Of a stretch of 64,000 bases of DNA, positions 11,915 to 24,976 are shown piece by piece. The notes beneath the pieces were generated by a model that made no database searches, was not told the origin of the DNA, and worked only from the letters and a program-made list of their open reading frames with translations. Made by a program: the position numbers and the translations under genes. Source of the DNA: Hsuehochloa calcarea (Eukaryota > Streptophyta > Magnoliopsida > Poales > Poaceae). Each line of letters starts with the position of its first letter. Positions within the stretch are counted from its first letter, which is position 1. Location: NCBI GenBank assembly GCA_036346395.1, contig CM070596.1:2728001-2792000 (forward strand), read 5' to 3'.

Positions 11915-12727
11915 CTAATAAGGCAAAATATAGAACAAGAACGCTACTAACATAAGTAGACATAAATATCATCACATGACAAATATCTAGGAAGCAAGAC
12001 ATAGCCATATCAAATGATATCACCGCGACTTACAAAGAATCGCTCCAACAAAAGTCGCGATAGAATTTGATGCGAAGAAGAAGACACGCATAGGATGATG
12101 AAGGAGGAGGAAGCCGTGAGCAGTCGCACAAACGTTTTCCCAAAAACCCTATTCGTCCCAACCCGTACAGGATCACGAGGAACGTTAGCTTCGGCCTAAG
12201 CTCTCTACATCCACCAAATTGTTTTCACCCCAGAGGAAAAAAAATGGGAAAAAATATTTTGTTAACGAGCCTACCACATCACACAGTGCAGTATCATCTC
12301 AGCCACAAGCCAATAGTAGCGGATTCGGATCCATAAGTTTTTGTAAGCGTGTGGCCAATACTTATGTAGTAGCACTGTAGTAAATACTAGAGTGCACTGT
12401 AGCAACTGTGACTATTTGTTGTGGTTGTTAATCCCGATCTTTGATATAATTTTTTTTAATCGAGAGGCGGAGATGGATACCTTTAATCGGGAGGTGGAGA
12501 TGGCTTATACACGGTAGATGCTGAGGATCACCTCCGATGGCAGCACACCTAGGACGAGATCACATCCAAACAGCCGGCCACGTCGGCAAGAGGAACCGCA
12601 CCCAGGTCGAAGGGCACGCGCGTATGGGCCCACAAACTATCCTCTAAAGTCATCCCCTCGCCTCACCTCACCTCCACGGCAGGCTACTCCGTCCGCAAAG
12701 GGAGGCTAAGCTAGCCCACCCCAAATA
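11912..12727. promoter_or_regulatory. LIL3 upstream region
   Basis: This is the roughly 800 bp before the LIL3 start codon. It turns GC-rich from about 12500, as grass 5' UTRs do. I cannot single out a TATA box or named element with confidence. Confidence 0.3.
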
Positions 12728-14847
12728 ATGGCCATGGCGACCTCCACCTTCTCCCCTCCACCCGCCTCGCAGCTCTCCCCCAGGCCGCAGGCGGCCGCCA
12801 AACCCTACCACATCCTCTCGCTCCCGCGCCTCCGCACCGGCCACCGCCTCGCCCGCGCTGCCGCCGGGGAGGCGGTCGAGGCGCCGAGCAAGCAGGAGGT
12901 GGAGCCGGCCCTACCGTCGGCCCCCGGCGCGTCCAACGGTGCTGCCGCCGTCGAGGCTGAGGCGCCGGCGGTGCCGAGGTTCCGGGACTCGAGGTGGGTG
13001 AACGGGACGTGGGACCTGAGCCGGTTCGAGAAGGATGGCGCCGTCGACTGGGACGCCGTCATAGACGCCGGTGAGATTATTAATTGCCCCTTGCCTCCTA
13101 TGCCGCTGCTTCTGCTGAGTACTAGTGCACACTGCACGGTAGATTGACATAGCATTCCACTCGGATGGGGAACTGCGGATTGCCATGCTGAAGTTGGGAT
13201 TCCCCATCTGGCAGTGAGTACTTGCTCGACGAATCTTGAAACGCTTCTCTAGTATGAACTGATGCGTATGATTGAGGCGCCATCTGAGAATTAAATTCTA
13301 CATTAGCTTCTTGGCCGAGTTGCTACTCTGCTTGATGAGCTGATGCTTAGGATGATGCAAGGAGGGAGTTACATCAAGTTTGTGCTATACCCTGGACGGG
13401 TTTGCCAGCCTATTGGAGCTTATTGCTCATTAATCCCAGAGCTTATTGCGTACCTCGATCTGCTTGAAAAAGGAACATGCATGCATGCATGCCAATAAAA
13501 CACCTGCAGTGCTTTCCTGTGCTGCCCTTTTAGGGCTTGTTTGGAACTAATCCCATCGGATTGGAAGGAGTTTTACTTCAAATTCCGAGTCAATCCGAAG
13601 GAATTGTGTCGATCACAATGTATCCAAACAAGTCCTAGTGTTTTAGATGGCTGTACACTTGGGAGAACCAATTGTTGCCAATGAATTTCCGCATCCTCAG
13701 AAGTTTTGTGTGGTTTTGATGTCCTCGTATGCATTATTTCTCGAGAGCATAATTAGATGGAAAGGCCTGATGACTAGACAAGGTTCCCATGGGGAAATCC
13801 GAAATCATGAGTTTGCCTAAATTAACTATGTGATGAAGCAATGAAAATTGCTTGATATATATAATGTGCACCGTGCACTTGAAGATGCTAAGGAAGGGAC
13901 ATATTAAAGTGCATGGAATTGGAAAGAGTTAGTTGTTTGGTAATAGGAAGGGATGGAGTAGGGTCCGTAGGGAGAAGACATGGAAAGAGCTGGGAGTGGG
14001 TTAGGATGGGAGAGAGCAGAGAAATGTGTGAGCCCAACTAAAGCTTGAACTGTTTTCGAAATTCATTGTCTTTTCGACTGATTTGCATTTCTATACATAC
14101 CATGTGGTTGTTTGCATGAACTGACCTGAACGGAATTCATACAGATGTGGACACTTGTTACTTATGAATAAGCTTATGACATTTGTCGATGCGCTACAGT
14201 GAATGGAACTAACATTGGATTCCTTGCAATCTAATGAGACTTGACTGACATAACTCCTTGGAAATGCTGCAATCATCTGATGCCATCTTTGTTTGTTTCC
14301 AGAGGCCAGGAGGAGGAGATGGCTTGAAGACTATCCGGAGGCAACTACCACCGATGAGGCTGTTGTATTTGATACTTCAATTATACCGTGGTGGGCGTGG
14401 ATGAAACGGTTTCATCTTCCTGAAGCTGAGAAGCTAAATGGTTATACTTGAAGCATTTTCATTTAAACAATGCGTTTTAAATCACTTCGAACTGTTGGTG
14501 CAAAGAGACCTGTATGTATGCCATGTACAGGAAGAATTGTACATCCATATGTCCATTGCGTTTTCACTTCAACTAATATTGTAAGCAATGTCTATGCAGG
14601 CCGTGCTGCCATGGTTGGCTTCTTCATGGCTTACTTCGTTGATAGCTTGACGGGCGTGGGGCTCGTCGACCAAATGGGCAACTTTTTCTGCAAAACTCTG
14701 CTGTTTGTCGCCGTGGCGGGTGTGCTGCTGATCAGGAAAAACGAGGACATCGTGTCGCTGAAGAAGCTAATCGATGAAACAACGTTCTACGACAAGCAAT
14801 GGCAGGCAACTTGGCAAGAGGAATCCCCTGCTGAGCCCAATAATTAG
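12728..14847 (+). CDS. LIL3: Light-harvesting-like protein 3 (LIL3), chloroplast
   Basis: LIL3 is a thylakoid membrane protein that stabilises geranylgeranyl reductase and protochlorophyllide oxidoreductase, so it supports chlorophyll and tocopherol synthesis. Exons are 12728-13070, 14303-14440 and 14600-14847. They join in phase to 242 residues, the normal family length. The first 45 or so residues (MAMATSTFSPPPASQL...) are a Ser/Pro/Ala-rich transit peptide. The conserved central part follows (RFRDSRWVNGTWDLSRFEKD, then RRRRWLEDYPEATTTDEAVV). The C-terminal half has the LHC motif EAEKLNGRAAMVGFFMAYF, with its Glu/Asn/Arg pigment-binding residues, and a second hydrophobic helix TLLFVAVAGVLLI. 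Intron 1 (1.2 kb) contains a short MITE. The start codon chosen is the first ATG of the GC-rich leader; a second ATG two codons later would give the same protein less two residues. No lesions were seen. Confidence 0.95.
13534..13637. mobile_element. Short MITE in LIL3 intron 1
   Basis: The sequence begins GGGCTTGTTTGGAA and ends TCCAAACAAGTCC. These terminal inverted repeats are typical of Tourist/PIF-Harbinger-type grass MITEs. It is flanked by TTA on the left and TAG on the right, so the 3-bp target site is not perfect. It is non-coding, about 104 bp. Confidence 0.6.
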
Positions 14848-16135
14848 CTCAGAAGTGGGAATTTTCTGATCGCTGGAGGAGGCGATATGGACCTTTTCAT
14901 CCTCCTTATGCTGTATTTCTTCTTCCAGTGTTTTGATTTCCCATTTTAGTGAGGCTCGGCACCCTTTAACGAACTCAATACCGACGCCGTCTTGTGAAAA
15001 GTATGAACTCGTTTCTGTGCTGGAGATAACGCTGCTGCGGGTTCTTTGGTTGAATGTTTTTTTGATTGGAATCGCTTGCTATCATATGCGTTCTATTAGT
15101 ATTGCAGACTTGCAGTCTTGTGTTGTATGCACTCAATCTCACGGGAACGTTATGTGCTAGAGATTTTTTTCTTCCTGAAACAAGATAAATCCGAAATAAA
15201 TACGTAGGTATCTTATTTGATATTTCCTTGAGCACACCGTGTCAGAAATTATCTAATTTCCATGATTCCATCAGGATAGCACGCCCCCGCCATGGTTTGA
15301 AGCGATGCGGGGGAAGCAATGAATTTATCGATTGGCAGATAATAAAGCTATGCAAATAAAAACACGGTTGCGGGGCATGATTTGTCATCTACGGGCTTGC
15401 TTGTTTCTCAGCAGGCAACAGGACAAATCATGCATACTCTGATATTTGGCAATGGTGCAATCACAAGGTTCATGTTCCCCAATTTGTAAATTGAAACTCC
15501 CAATAACTAAATAGTTTCAAAATTAATGTGCGCTTTTTCCTCAGATAATTTCCTCCACAAAAATTGCTACTCCCATTTGCCTAGTTTTACTAAATTGGCA
15601 TACCGTCGAAAGCTTGAATATACACACGATGCATCTTCTGCAACAGCTAGTCCTGTGGAAATCACAGACAGGGTGACCGGGCATCAGATATCATAAACCA
15701 TCAGCACAAGTTCAATCAAACATATGTTCTGTATATTAGGATAAAAGGCAGACACGACATTGAGGTAGAAATGCTAAGAGCCGATGTTTATGGGAGATGT
15801 ACCACATTTCAGAATGGAACAAAGAAAGGTCATGCCAAATTTAGAGGATGCGCCATAAGGACAAAACGTAATTAAATTATGAACTAGATTTGGACCCATA
15901 TTGAAGTGCACTGGATGTGTATGTCATCCATAACGCATATTGCGTACCGTAATCAGATAATGCAGAACAGATCGAGGCTAGCTCAATGAAGAAAGTAGTC
16001 TGAGGGGGTACTACATTTTAGAGGGGTAAAGATGGAATTTTCGAACTAGCAACAAGTAGCACCAAAATTCCTAAAAGGCACATCATACGAACCTGTGAAA
16101 GAACATTGGGCGAAGTATGCTTCACTGTTTACAGA
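14848..16135. other. Convergent spacer between LIL3 and TFB4
   Basis: This is the shared 3' flank of two genes transcribed toward each other. It includes the LIL3 3' UTR (to roughly 15.2 kb) and the TFB4 3' UTR on the other strand. I see no further gene or repeat. Confidence 0.4.
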
Positions 16136-19100
16136 CTACTGCCTTTGATCTGGAATGGAATTTAAATCTGGCATGACACGGTTGAATTCTGACCTGCAAA
16201 CATAGCACATCAAATTAACTTTTCTGTTGATCCATCAGGGTGACTGTTGATTACTTCATTTCACCACATTAAAGAAAGCAACAACAACCTAGGAAATAAG
16301 AAAGCACAACCATTTTGCAGCTGACGGGAAGCATAAAAAATATCTAACTTCAAGTTTTAAACAATAAGCTTACATCTCATATAACTGTAACCTGCTGGAT
16401 CAAACATATTCTCATGATATCTTTATGCAAAAGATAAATAAATGTTTTAAGTATTTTCGGTAGTCCTAAGATTAAGACAAGTGGGAGAGAAAATTGATAG
16501 TGCACACGAGAAAGTAAAATCAACATGCATCTAATTGTCTTTTTCCTTGGCTAAAGATCAGCATAATCAATGCTGCATTGTAGACAATGCCAGGTCGGGC
16601 CAAAATTTAGGAACAAAGAATTAGATAGAAAGGAAAGGAAAGGAAGGGAAAAGACAATAGAGACCATGCATGAACATAGAAAAAAAGAAGAAGATCACAA
16701 ACTGTGGGTATCTGGAAACAGGAAAAACACACAAGCTGGTTATAGTTAAAAGTGAAATGACGAAAAAAAATGAAACAAACGAATAGAAATTCAAAGCTAC
16801 AACTTACCCACAGGTTGAACACTTCTTATGATACTTGCAGAATATTGACAAACAAACTGAACAAACATATCCCATGTCAATAGTCTTCTTATGGCAGAAA
16901 CATCTGTGGAGCAGTAAAACAAATTAGATGCAGTTGAATTGCAAGTAATATGAGACAAACTGAGCGGAAATTTGAAGAACAATGCAAAACCCTGAACTGC
17001 TACTCCTGACTAGACCTTTGGTAAAGTTTTAACTTCAGAAACAAATTAGCTGTATGTTTCTCATATTTTGCATGACTTTTGCTATAGTCTTTTGCTATGT
17101 TCTCAGATAATTCTATAACAAGCATCTCGTAGTTATGTAATCGAGACTCTAGAAATGCAATTTAACCTAATTCCTTAAGGATACCACCGCAGAATAAATG
17201 AACATGTGTCTATCGCCTACAGTGCTTAACAGGTAAAAATGAGAAAAACGTACGAGGCACGAAAATCGACTCCCAGGGTCTTAGGGAGGCGCAGAAAGGT
17301 TCTCGAGTGTAAATCAGTTGCGAATACAGCCTGCATATTTTTCTGAAATGAGTCACTGGGCTCAACAAAACTAATTAATTTAACTGAAATATAAACATTC
17401 TTATTCAAAGATAATGTAGACAAACACAGAGCGAAACCATTTGAGAACAATATAAATTCATAGAACAAGTTCCCCGGTACTGCCAAAGCAAAAGATGATA
17501 TCGAAGCAAGAGATTTGCGTAACAAGTAAATCACCATCTGGTGACTCCGGTCTATCGGACCATGCACTGGTATCCAACTCAGATTCATACAACTAAAATG
17601 CCAAACTCGATACAAACATAAGTGTCTTAATCTGATAGTGTTTCCAATATTTAAACTTGGTCCACTGATGACACATTCACCACTTCAACCTGAAAGTTTC
17701 TCAAATTGGACTCCTGATTTTCCATTAGTGCAGTTTGTAAACATACTCATGCATTTAAATCGGAATAACATGTCGATATAATTACAAAGTATTAGAGAGC
17801 TTCAGTGCTCAGTTCAGAGATAAAGGAAAAGTGGCACTGGAATTGGGAGGTGAACAAAACTCATGAGATCGTGTATTAGGCTTTATGGCCTACCAGTATT
17901 CCATATTATTTTAGATGTAGTTCAGAAATGCAACCGTGTTCATAAATTCCGATGAAAAACGTTGCATACGGATTTTTTTTAACCCCAGTTAGAGACATGC
18001 ATACAATATATATGTTTGGCTTAAGTGCACACTTCATTGATAGTGAGAGTTAATTTGGGCACCTAATTTAGAAATATAAACAATCCGGACAAATTTGATT
18101 AATAGAGATATATAATCCGGGCATCTAAAGGCAAAAGACCCCTGATTATCATTAACAATTCACTATCTGAGGACAAAGTTGTGTGCAAAGGAAAATTGTA
18201 AACTGATGGTTTTCGTTTTAAAAAAAGTTGGTAGTTATGACATTCCTCTTTCAAATGGTCACCTCAGTCTCATGTGGGGGAAGTTGCTGGTATTTTTGCT
18301 ATTATGTAAAAAAAGATGGAGGAGAATGTGACCATTACAAGAAAAGAATACCATAGCTTTATATTAATATGTCACGCTGTCCAAAAGATACGAGACGTGA
18401 CTAAATGAGCAAATATGTGAGTTGCAGCAGCAGGTGCCTGAGTAACTTACAGCAAGGTATTGAAATAGACCACTTGGTTCTTGGGGCTTCAAATAAACTC
18501 CTCCTGTCATATATGAAGCCTGCAAAATGAAGCACCAGCATATAATCAGCAAGGAAGAAAAAATGTTATGGGTGCACCACATGTAAATGAAGATACAATA
18601 AATAAAATTCAAGAGAGCACTAAAGAACATCACCTGCTGCAAGAAAGCAGAGTCTTGGGTCCCCACGATACAAGAATCAATTGGAACCTAAAAACAATGT
18701 TGAACATTTCAACTGTTATGCAATGGAACTATTTATTGAATTCTTTAAACAATTGAACTGGTGATGCATGTAGACATGTCTGAAGGTATTGTTATTTGCA
18801 GTAGGAACTAACTAAAACCACCGCACTTGAAAAGTAATGGCATCTATAGTAATTTGTCAATAAAATGAAATGACCAATGAATCCAAATGTGATTAAAAAC
18901 ACTAAAAGTAGTTCATGTAATACCATGGAACGTTGAGCCGAAAATATTGAATTCATCACTGCCACATATCTGCACAGCATCTGGTTAAGTGAAAACATGT
19001 CCTAGAAAATACATATAAAAAATCATACTGATGAAGTGTGCGTACTGTTCAGGTCCATCCGGAGAACCCTGCAGGCACAAAATCTGTATTTCATGTTAGC

Positions 19101-20206
19101 ATAAAGTGCTACAATAATTTATGTGTAATAATACTGACTAGAATAATTCTATTGGAACAAAGAGAATTAAAAATAATAATCAACTACGACTCCACGAGCC
19201 AGGAGCCTATTGAGTGTTCTTCTCAATAAAGTAGGCTCATTGCAATCACCTATGCTAACTAATATACTTCCTTGTACATCATTCCATCGGTAAATTTATC
19301 AGAAGGCGTCAAAAGCAAACACTACTCAACAACATACACAAAAGAAAATAGATACCCACCCGAGGTTGCGGGTGCCGAATCCCAGACCGAAAAATCCTCT
19401 GTATATCTGAACATCCTCCATGTTAAGGAACGCACACACAAAAGAAAAGGGGTGAATGTGCCACAAACAAGAAATTCGATCATAGGATACAGCACAGAGA
19501 AAGGGACAGCGCGCCTGAGAGCAGAGATGCTGCACTGCCAGCAGCAACGGTGCCATTGCCGGCAGTGGCACGGGCGTCTTGCGCAATGAACTCCTCCACC
19601 TTACAGCTCGCCTTGGCGAAGGTGGCTGCAACGTCTGCAGCACCGGAGGCATTGGCATCGCCGGAGTCGAAGATGTAAGCGCAGGAGCTAACGCCTGCGG
19701 CGATGACGACCACGCGGTTCAGGTGATTGAGCAGCAGCAGCGCGTTCACGAAGTGGATCAGCTGCATACACACACAAAATACATTAAATATTGAGAGAGA
19801 GAGAGAAACCCATTGGAGAAGACAAAATCAAATTAATTTAATTAGATCAGCGTACAACTAAGAAGGGGTTATTCCGAGGGAAAAACGAACCCTGTTACCC
19901 TATATGCCTCAAAATAACTAAAAATCGAAAGGGGAGGCAAGTAGCGGGAAGGGAGGGTTAGGGTTTCGGGGTGGGGAGCGCGCGCGTACGTACTTGGGCG
20001 AAAAAGTCGGCGAAGGGGAGCGCCGCGCTGGCCCAGAAGAAGGGGTTGGTGTCGACGACCACCACGACGAGGCTGACGTCATCTGCGCGCGGAGAGGAGG
20101 CGAGGCGTATCAGCTAGAGCGATGCGGGGAGTTGAAGAAGACGAGGATGTGGAAGGGAGGCCGAGCGTTGCCTACCGGAGTAGAGCTTGGAGTGCGCGGA
20201 GGTCAT
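16136..20206 (-). CDS. TFB4: General transcription factor IIH subunit TFB4 (p34)
   Basis: TFB4 is a TFIIH core subunit acting in RNA polymerase II initiation and nucleotide-excision repair; it pairs with the p44/SSL1 subunit. Exons on the minus strand, in coding order, are 20206-20176, 20082-19994, 19761-19491, 19406-19360, 19083-19046, 18969-18924, 18687-18634, 18519-18451, 17330-17254, 16903-16808 and 16193-16136. All eleven join in phase to 291 residues. The N-terminal von Willebrand A-like fold starts DDVSLVVVVVDTNPFFW. Internal landmarks are GSPDGPEQYVAVMNSIFSAQ, VPIDSCIVGTQDSAFLQQ and ASYMTGGVYLKPQEPSGLFQ. The C-terminal zinc-binding C4-type module is CFCHKKTIDMGYVCSVC followed by KYHKKCSTCG. 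The start MTSAHSKLYS matches the short N-terminal extension of plant homologues. The gene looks intact. Confidence 0.95.
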
Positions 20207-20455
20207 GGCGGGCTCTCCGTCGGCGGATAGGGAGCTGCTCGGTTATCGGCACCGGCTGGCAACCACACCGCCGCGGTTGGGAGTGGAGCCGTGGATGGAG
20301 GTGGCTGCGCTGCCAGTCGACTTGGGAACTGAGAAGAAGAGCCTGGGTCAAATCTGGCCCGTTTCGGCCCAATAACTTCCGGCCCGCCCTAGGCATACCC
20401 GCTTGTCCAATGAAAAAACCTGGGCCTTCTCGACCCGGATACTGTTTCTAATCTT

Positions 20456-20728
20456 AAAGTATCTCCAATAGTTAGAAATAACATTGTCTCTAATGTATAT
20501 TATATCATATTTAAAGACAACATTTCCAATAGATAGTCTCTAGCACACTCTTCAATATTTAAAATTTAAAATTTTCTTTTGAAACAGATTTACATGTCAA
20601 CTAGAGTAGATTAATGTATCATGTCTTGTTTCGCGTGCACGACGACCTGTGCACTCTAATCTATATAGAATTTTATTGACATAACATAGCTAAGAGACGA
20701 CAATAAAGATACTATTAGAGATGTCCTT
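20456..20728. mobile_element. MITE between TFB4 and MAP65
   Basis: Inverted ends AGTATCTCCAATAG and CTATTAGAGATGTCC bound about 270 bp of AT-rich DNA with TAA/TTA at the edges. The size, AT content and internal near-palindromic copies (AATAG...TCTCTA) fit a small DNA-transposon derivative. The superfamily is not certain. Confidence 0.5.
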
Positions 20729-21119
20729 AACCAGCTTTTAGGGTTAGGGTGGATAAATCCCCCCACCCAAAAAAAAAAAGAATACATTAATTAAACATTA
20801 ATGGAGCTTCTATAAGATGAGGGAATCATGTTTCTTCTCTGGATCTTATGGAGCTCATGTTCTTCTCTTTGCCAGAACATGAGTACACATTTGACATTTC
20901 ATGAAATGAAATGTATGTCTAGCCTAGAAACCATACAGGAATGGATGAATGAAAATTAGCTTTGTCAACAACTGTACAGCATCTGTGACTGGTTCTGTAA
21001 TATTCAGATCATTCTATACAAGGAACCAGCTCCTCTCCTCAGTTGAACACTGATCAAAGCTTTCCGTTCCGATATCTACACGAACAGATCGAGTGAGCGT
21101 CGAGCAGTTGAGCCGACGC

Positions 21120-23976
21120 TCATTCGAACGAGTCCGACGACAGCATCTGCCCCTCGTCGCTCCTCCGCGCCGACAGCGGCGACTTGAGGAAGCTCGGCGT
21201 GCTCGGCCTCGACGCCGATGCCGACGCCTTCTTGCCGCCCCCGCCCATGGACAGAGTCCTCGTCACGTTCTTGATGTTCTTCGGGGGAGGCCTGGCCACC
21301 GGCGACTCCACTGTGCTCTGCCCCTGCAACCTCCTCTGATCCCTCTGTCTCTTCCTCTCCTGCTCTTTCTCCTTCCTCGCGTTGCTGTACTCCTCCAGCA
21401 TGTCCAAAAGTCCGTCCTGCATTTGCAAGTAGAAGATGCACAGACGTTGATTTCCTTGTCATTTTTTTCGAGAATACGCAAAAGCTTTGTGCGTCATTGA
21501 TTCCTTGCCACGAGCCAAGAAAATGGCCATGCATCCATCAGCCATTCACTTCACTTAGTTGACCACAAATGTACAAGGAGCAGATCGAGGAAACAAAGAC
21601 ATACACCATCGTACTCAAACTTGACGGCTCTCTCTTTCTCCCAAGCAACCACCTTTGCCGTCAGAGCTTCCGCCATTGCTACATGCACCCACGGAGAACA
21701 CACGGACACGTTAATTTCAGTGATCAGTGTTCTGTACTGGGTGGGGTTCATGTAAATTTTCACCATCCATCGCGTAAGAACAAAGAACAAGATCGTATTA
21801 CCCGGCATTTTGCTGACCAAGGCGCGCGCCTTCTCGGCGCGCTTCAGCACAAGATGTGTTCCTTTGCCCACATTGTATCTGTTCTCGTTCTGAAAAACAC
21901 ACCACATTTGAGCATTTTGGAGATTCAGACATTTATATTTACGTATCATCCTGAAAAACAGAAGAAAGAATTCACAAGTCCCACTCGGTTGTACTCCTCA
22001 AGCCAAGATTCCTCTTCCAGAGCAGCCTGCCATTTCTCAATCCTCTCAAGAACATCCTTCCGGCTGAACTCCTCATCCTTGGCCTCCGAGATCTGCACTT
22101 CCAGCCGCTCGAGGATTAGAGACCGTTCGGCATCTGCAAAACAATGTGTCACGTGCTCTGAATACATTTGCCATTTTTCAATTTTCTCATTTCTAAGGCT
22201 TCAGAAGTAGTACGGACTACAGTGCTACAAGAGAAAGTTCTTGCATTACATTCTGCTACCTATTTTACTGCAACAGTAAAAATGGAAAGAAAAAACCATC
22301 CCAAATGCATCACTTTCATAAACATATTTGGGTGTTTACTAAAAGCAAAGATTACTACGATTCCGATGCCACTGCGCTAGTGGAAGCGATTACCACTGTC
22401 AATGGCGTCGAACATCAGCATCGTGTCGCCCTCGTTCTCCACGGGTATATGCGCGCGCCTGCGTATCTCCTTGAGCTCATCATACTTCTTGAGTACAAGG
22501 TCTTTCATCCTGCACTCCTTCAGGTTCTCCAGCCTCACCACTTCTGCTTCCACCTGCATCACACTCTCATCAAAACAAAGTCCACAGCTCGATCCTCGCC
22601 GTATGTAAAAAGTCTCGAGAAGCAGGCACCGACATTGTGTATGATGTCCATGGAAAGAGCATTCGGCTCTGTGATCTCATCCTCGGACGCAGCAATGTTG
22701 CAAGCCACGCTCTGGAACCTCTTCTGCTCCTCTGATGGCATGTCCATCAGGTTCCACAGCTCCAGCATGGTGACCACAAGGTCTTGCAGCTGCCAAATGT
22801 GACAGAAGCTAGCAATTACAGCAAGAAGATCAAATCACAGTACTCCTTGATTACTTCGAGGATGTATCTGGCTCACCTTCTGCATCCTGTTCCGTTTGAT
22901 TTCTCTCAGCCTCTCGATCTCAGAAACCAATCTTGCGATTGAGTCGTCGTTGATGTCACCTGCTTGTTCATTGCCATGAAAATTGATCTCTCTGAAATCC
23001 ATGCCAAGAACCAACGACGACGAATGCAGCGAACCCATGAGCTCTGCCATCGTACTGATGCGATTTTCCTGTCAAAACAAGAAAGCTAAATAACAATTAC
23101 GATCATTTTATTGCACAATTGCGATGCAAAATTTATCTGAACCTTCTCCAACTGCAGATGCTGCAGATGTGCTCTGAGCTCTTCAAGCCTCCTCAGGGTC
23201 ATGTCAGAGTTGTCAATGCTCAGATGAGGCTGATCACTCGGCATCATCTCTTGCTCCATCCTATTGATCAGTTCTATCACCTTCAAGAATTGTCGCCTCC
23301 TCTCCTCCCTCCTCTTCCTCATCTCCTCCAGCTCAGGCGCGATCGAGCCTAGCTCCTCTTTCAGGTTCCCCGTGCTCTGAATTTTCCAAGCCATCAAATA
23401 TATTTTTTAATAGATAGCCATCAAATATATTGGCAACATTGGCCTGTTTCTCTGTAAAAAAAACTGTAAGTTTATTTATAACTCCATTATACATAAATTA
23501 CAGTAAATTATTTATGTAATTTTGGTTCTTAGTCACTCTAATTATTCTTGAATATAAAATGTATCAACTGCCACATTGTCAAAAAAAATGAAAGATGGTT
23601 ACTTACCAGTGATGAACACGCCGTCTGCACGGTCGCCGGTGGCTCGCCGATGGTAGCGCAGATGGCGGCGACCTCGGCCACCGAGTCGGCGATCTCCCTC
23701 TGCAGCTGCGCCCTGTACTGCTTCACCTGCTCAACTTTAACCCTGTACACGTTCAGGCACTCCTCCTCTAGCACGTGAAGCATCTCATGCTTATCTTCCT
23801 CCCCTTCCCCGATCTCATCCCACATCTCCTGCAACAAATTGATGTTGTGTTGTGCTCTTGATCCGAATGGATATTTGCCAATGACAAGAGACATGATGCA
23901 TTGTGTCGATTTGATGACGAAGAGAGAAGTGAGGTACCCCTAGCTCGTGCAGCAGCATCTCGCGCCTCGGCTCCAT
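21120..23976 (-). CDS. 65-kDa microtubule-associated protein (MAP65/PRC1/Ase1 family)
   Basis: MAP65 proteins are homodimers that crosslink antiparallel microtubules in cortical arrays and the phragmoplast. Exons in coding order are 23976-23938, 23828-23607, 23376-23143, 23068-22877, 22789-22634, 22553-22394, 22133-21985, 21889-21802, 21678-21605 and 21416-21120, in phase, giving 536 residues. Family landmarks are EEECLNVYRVKVEQVKQYRA and REIADSVAEVAAICATIGEP (N-terminal dimerisation coiled coil), RLENLKECRMKDLVLKKYDE, NRYNVGKGTHLVLKRAEKAR and EKERAVKFEYDG (microtubule-binding region). The basic, Ser/Pro-rich tail ends LSSDSFE. Two donors (22634 and 21605) were chosen by reading frame over a nearby alternative GT. 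The protein starts MEPRREMLLHELGEMWDEIG, a shorter N-terminus than some paralogues, so an extra upstream exon is possible. Subfamily number is not assigned. Confidence 0.92.
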
Positions 23977-24059
23977 CTGGAAAGGGAAAAGAATGGCTCT
24001 CAGCTTCAAGGAGACCATTTAGCTCCGCCGTGTACTTGCCTCATGCTTTCTTCTTCCTC

Positions 24060-24538
24060 CTCCTCCGATCGAACTCAAGGACGCATCAAGAACGGAAAAC
24101 TTGGATAGAATGCTACGTAGGAGAACACAGCAACATCGGATGGACCAAAGGCAGCAACTAGACTGCAGAGCATGCATCAAGCATGGCCGGGAGAGCAATG
24201 TAATTGCATCAAGGGAATTCTTCGGATAGAGCGAGGAAAGGATGTAAATGTGGGAGAAAAGCGCGGCTGAAAGAGAGGCGGGCAGGATGCGGGCATGCAA
24301 GTTTGGGGTGTCAAGGAAAAGTAGTGGTGGCCTGCCTAGAATTAGGAGGTGACGAGGAGGAGGAGGGTGGAGCCGTTTGGAGCGCAAACTAAAATGGAAA
24401 AATCATTTGTGCTTTTTGTCTATGGTTTTGTTTTAAAGAGAAAATAGATGAAAATGCAAATAAAAGGAATTACGAGCTCCATAGAAAAATATAACCAACC
24501 GAAATGAAATTGGATAACGCTAGCCCACTTACGATTCG
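24060..24538. other. MAP65 5' flank
   Basis: This region contains the presumed MAP65 5' UTR and promoter on the minus strand. No coding unit or repeat is recognised. Confidence 0.3.
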
Positions 24539-24685
24539 ATGCCATCAGACGCTTCATCTTTAGGCTTTCCTATCCACGAGTATCATCGTCTCCCTCACCC
24601 AATCCCCATTTCTTTCTCACTCACTCTCACTCCTCCACTTCACTCGCTCGCTCCCGCTCCCCGATTCGTCCCGTTGTTAGTGGCA

Positions 24686-24976
24686 ATGGCGTCCCTCGGA
24701 GCCTCCCTCCTCCTCGCGGTCGCGTTGTGCGCGCTCACAGCGTTGTCCGTCTCCGCGTCCTGCAACCTTCGCCCGCGTTGCGTCAACTTCGTCGTGTGTG
24801 GCCTTATCTGGTGCGACACCTGCCACATCGGATTCAAGACCCCTACCTCCACCTACATCGCCGATACGCTGCTTTTGTTTCTTTTTCCCATCCGGTGGGC
24901 GTATGGATTCCACACAAACATGTCTCCCTGTGCGTTTACCATTCCACTTTCCGCTTTTTGCTTTCTGCTTCCCTAG
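24686..24976 (+). pseudogene. Pollen Ole e 1/extensin-like N-terminal fragment
   Basis: The frame opens with a clean signal peptide (MASLGASLLLAVALCALTAL, SVSA) and then reads WCDTCHIGFKTPTSTYIADT. That resembles the CDTCRxGFET...TYIxGAxV signature of the Ole e 1-like secreted cysteine-rich family. The expected tyrosine before CDTC is tryptophan, and the region after TYI departs into low-complexity LLLFLF sequence with a stop at 24974. Only the first third of the family domain is present and no second exon follows; a Pack-MULE begins 760 bp downstream. I read this as a truncated copy, possibly itself mobilised. A tiny secreted peptide gene is an alternative I cannot exclude. Confidence 0.5.

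Noticed and set aside
21569..22210. 213-codon plus-strand open frame
   Set aside because: It is the antisense shadow of MAP65 exons and introns.
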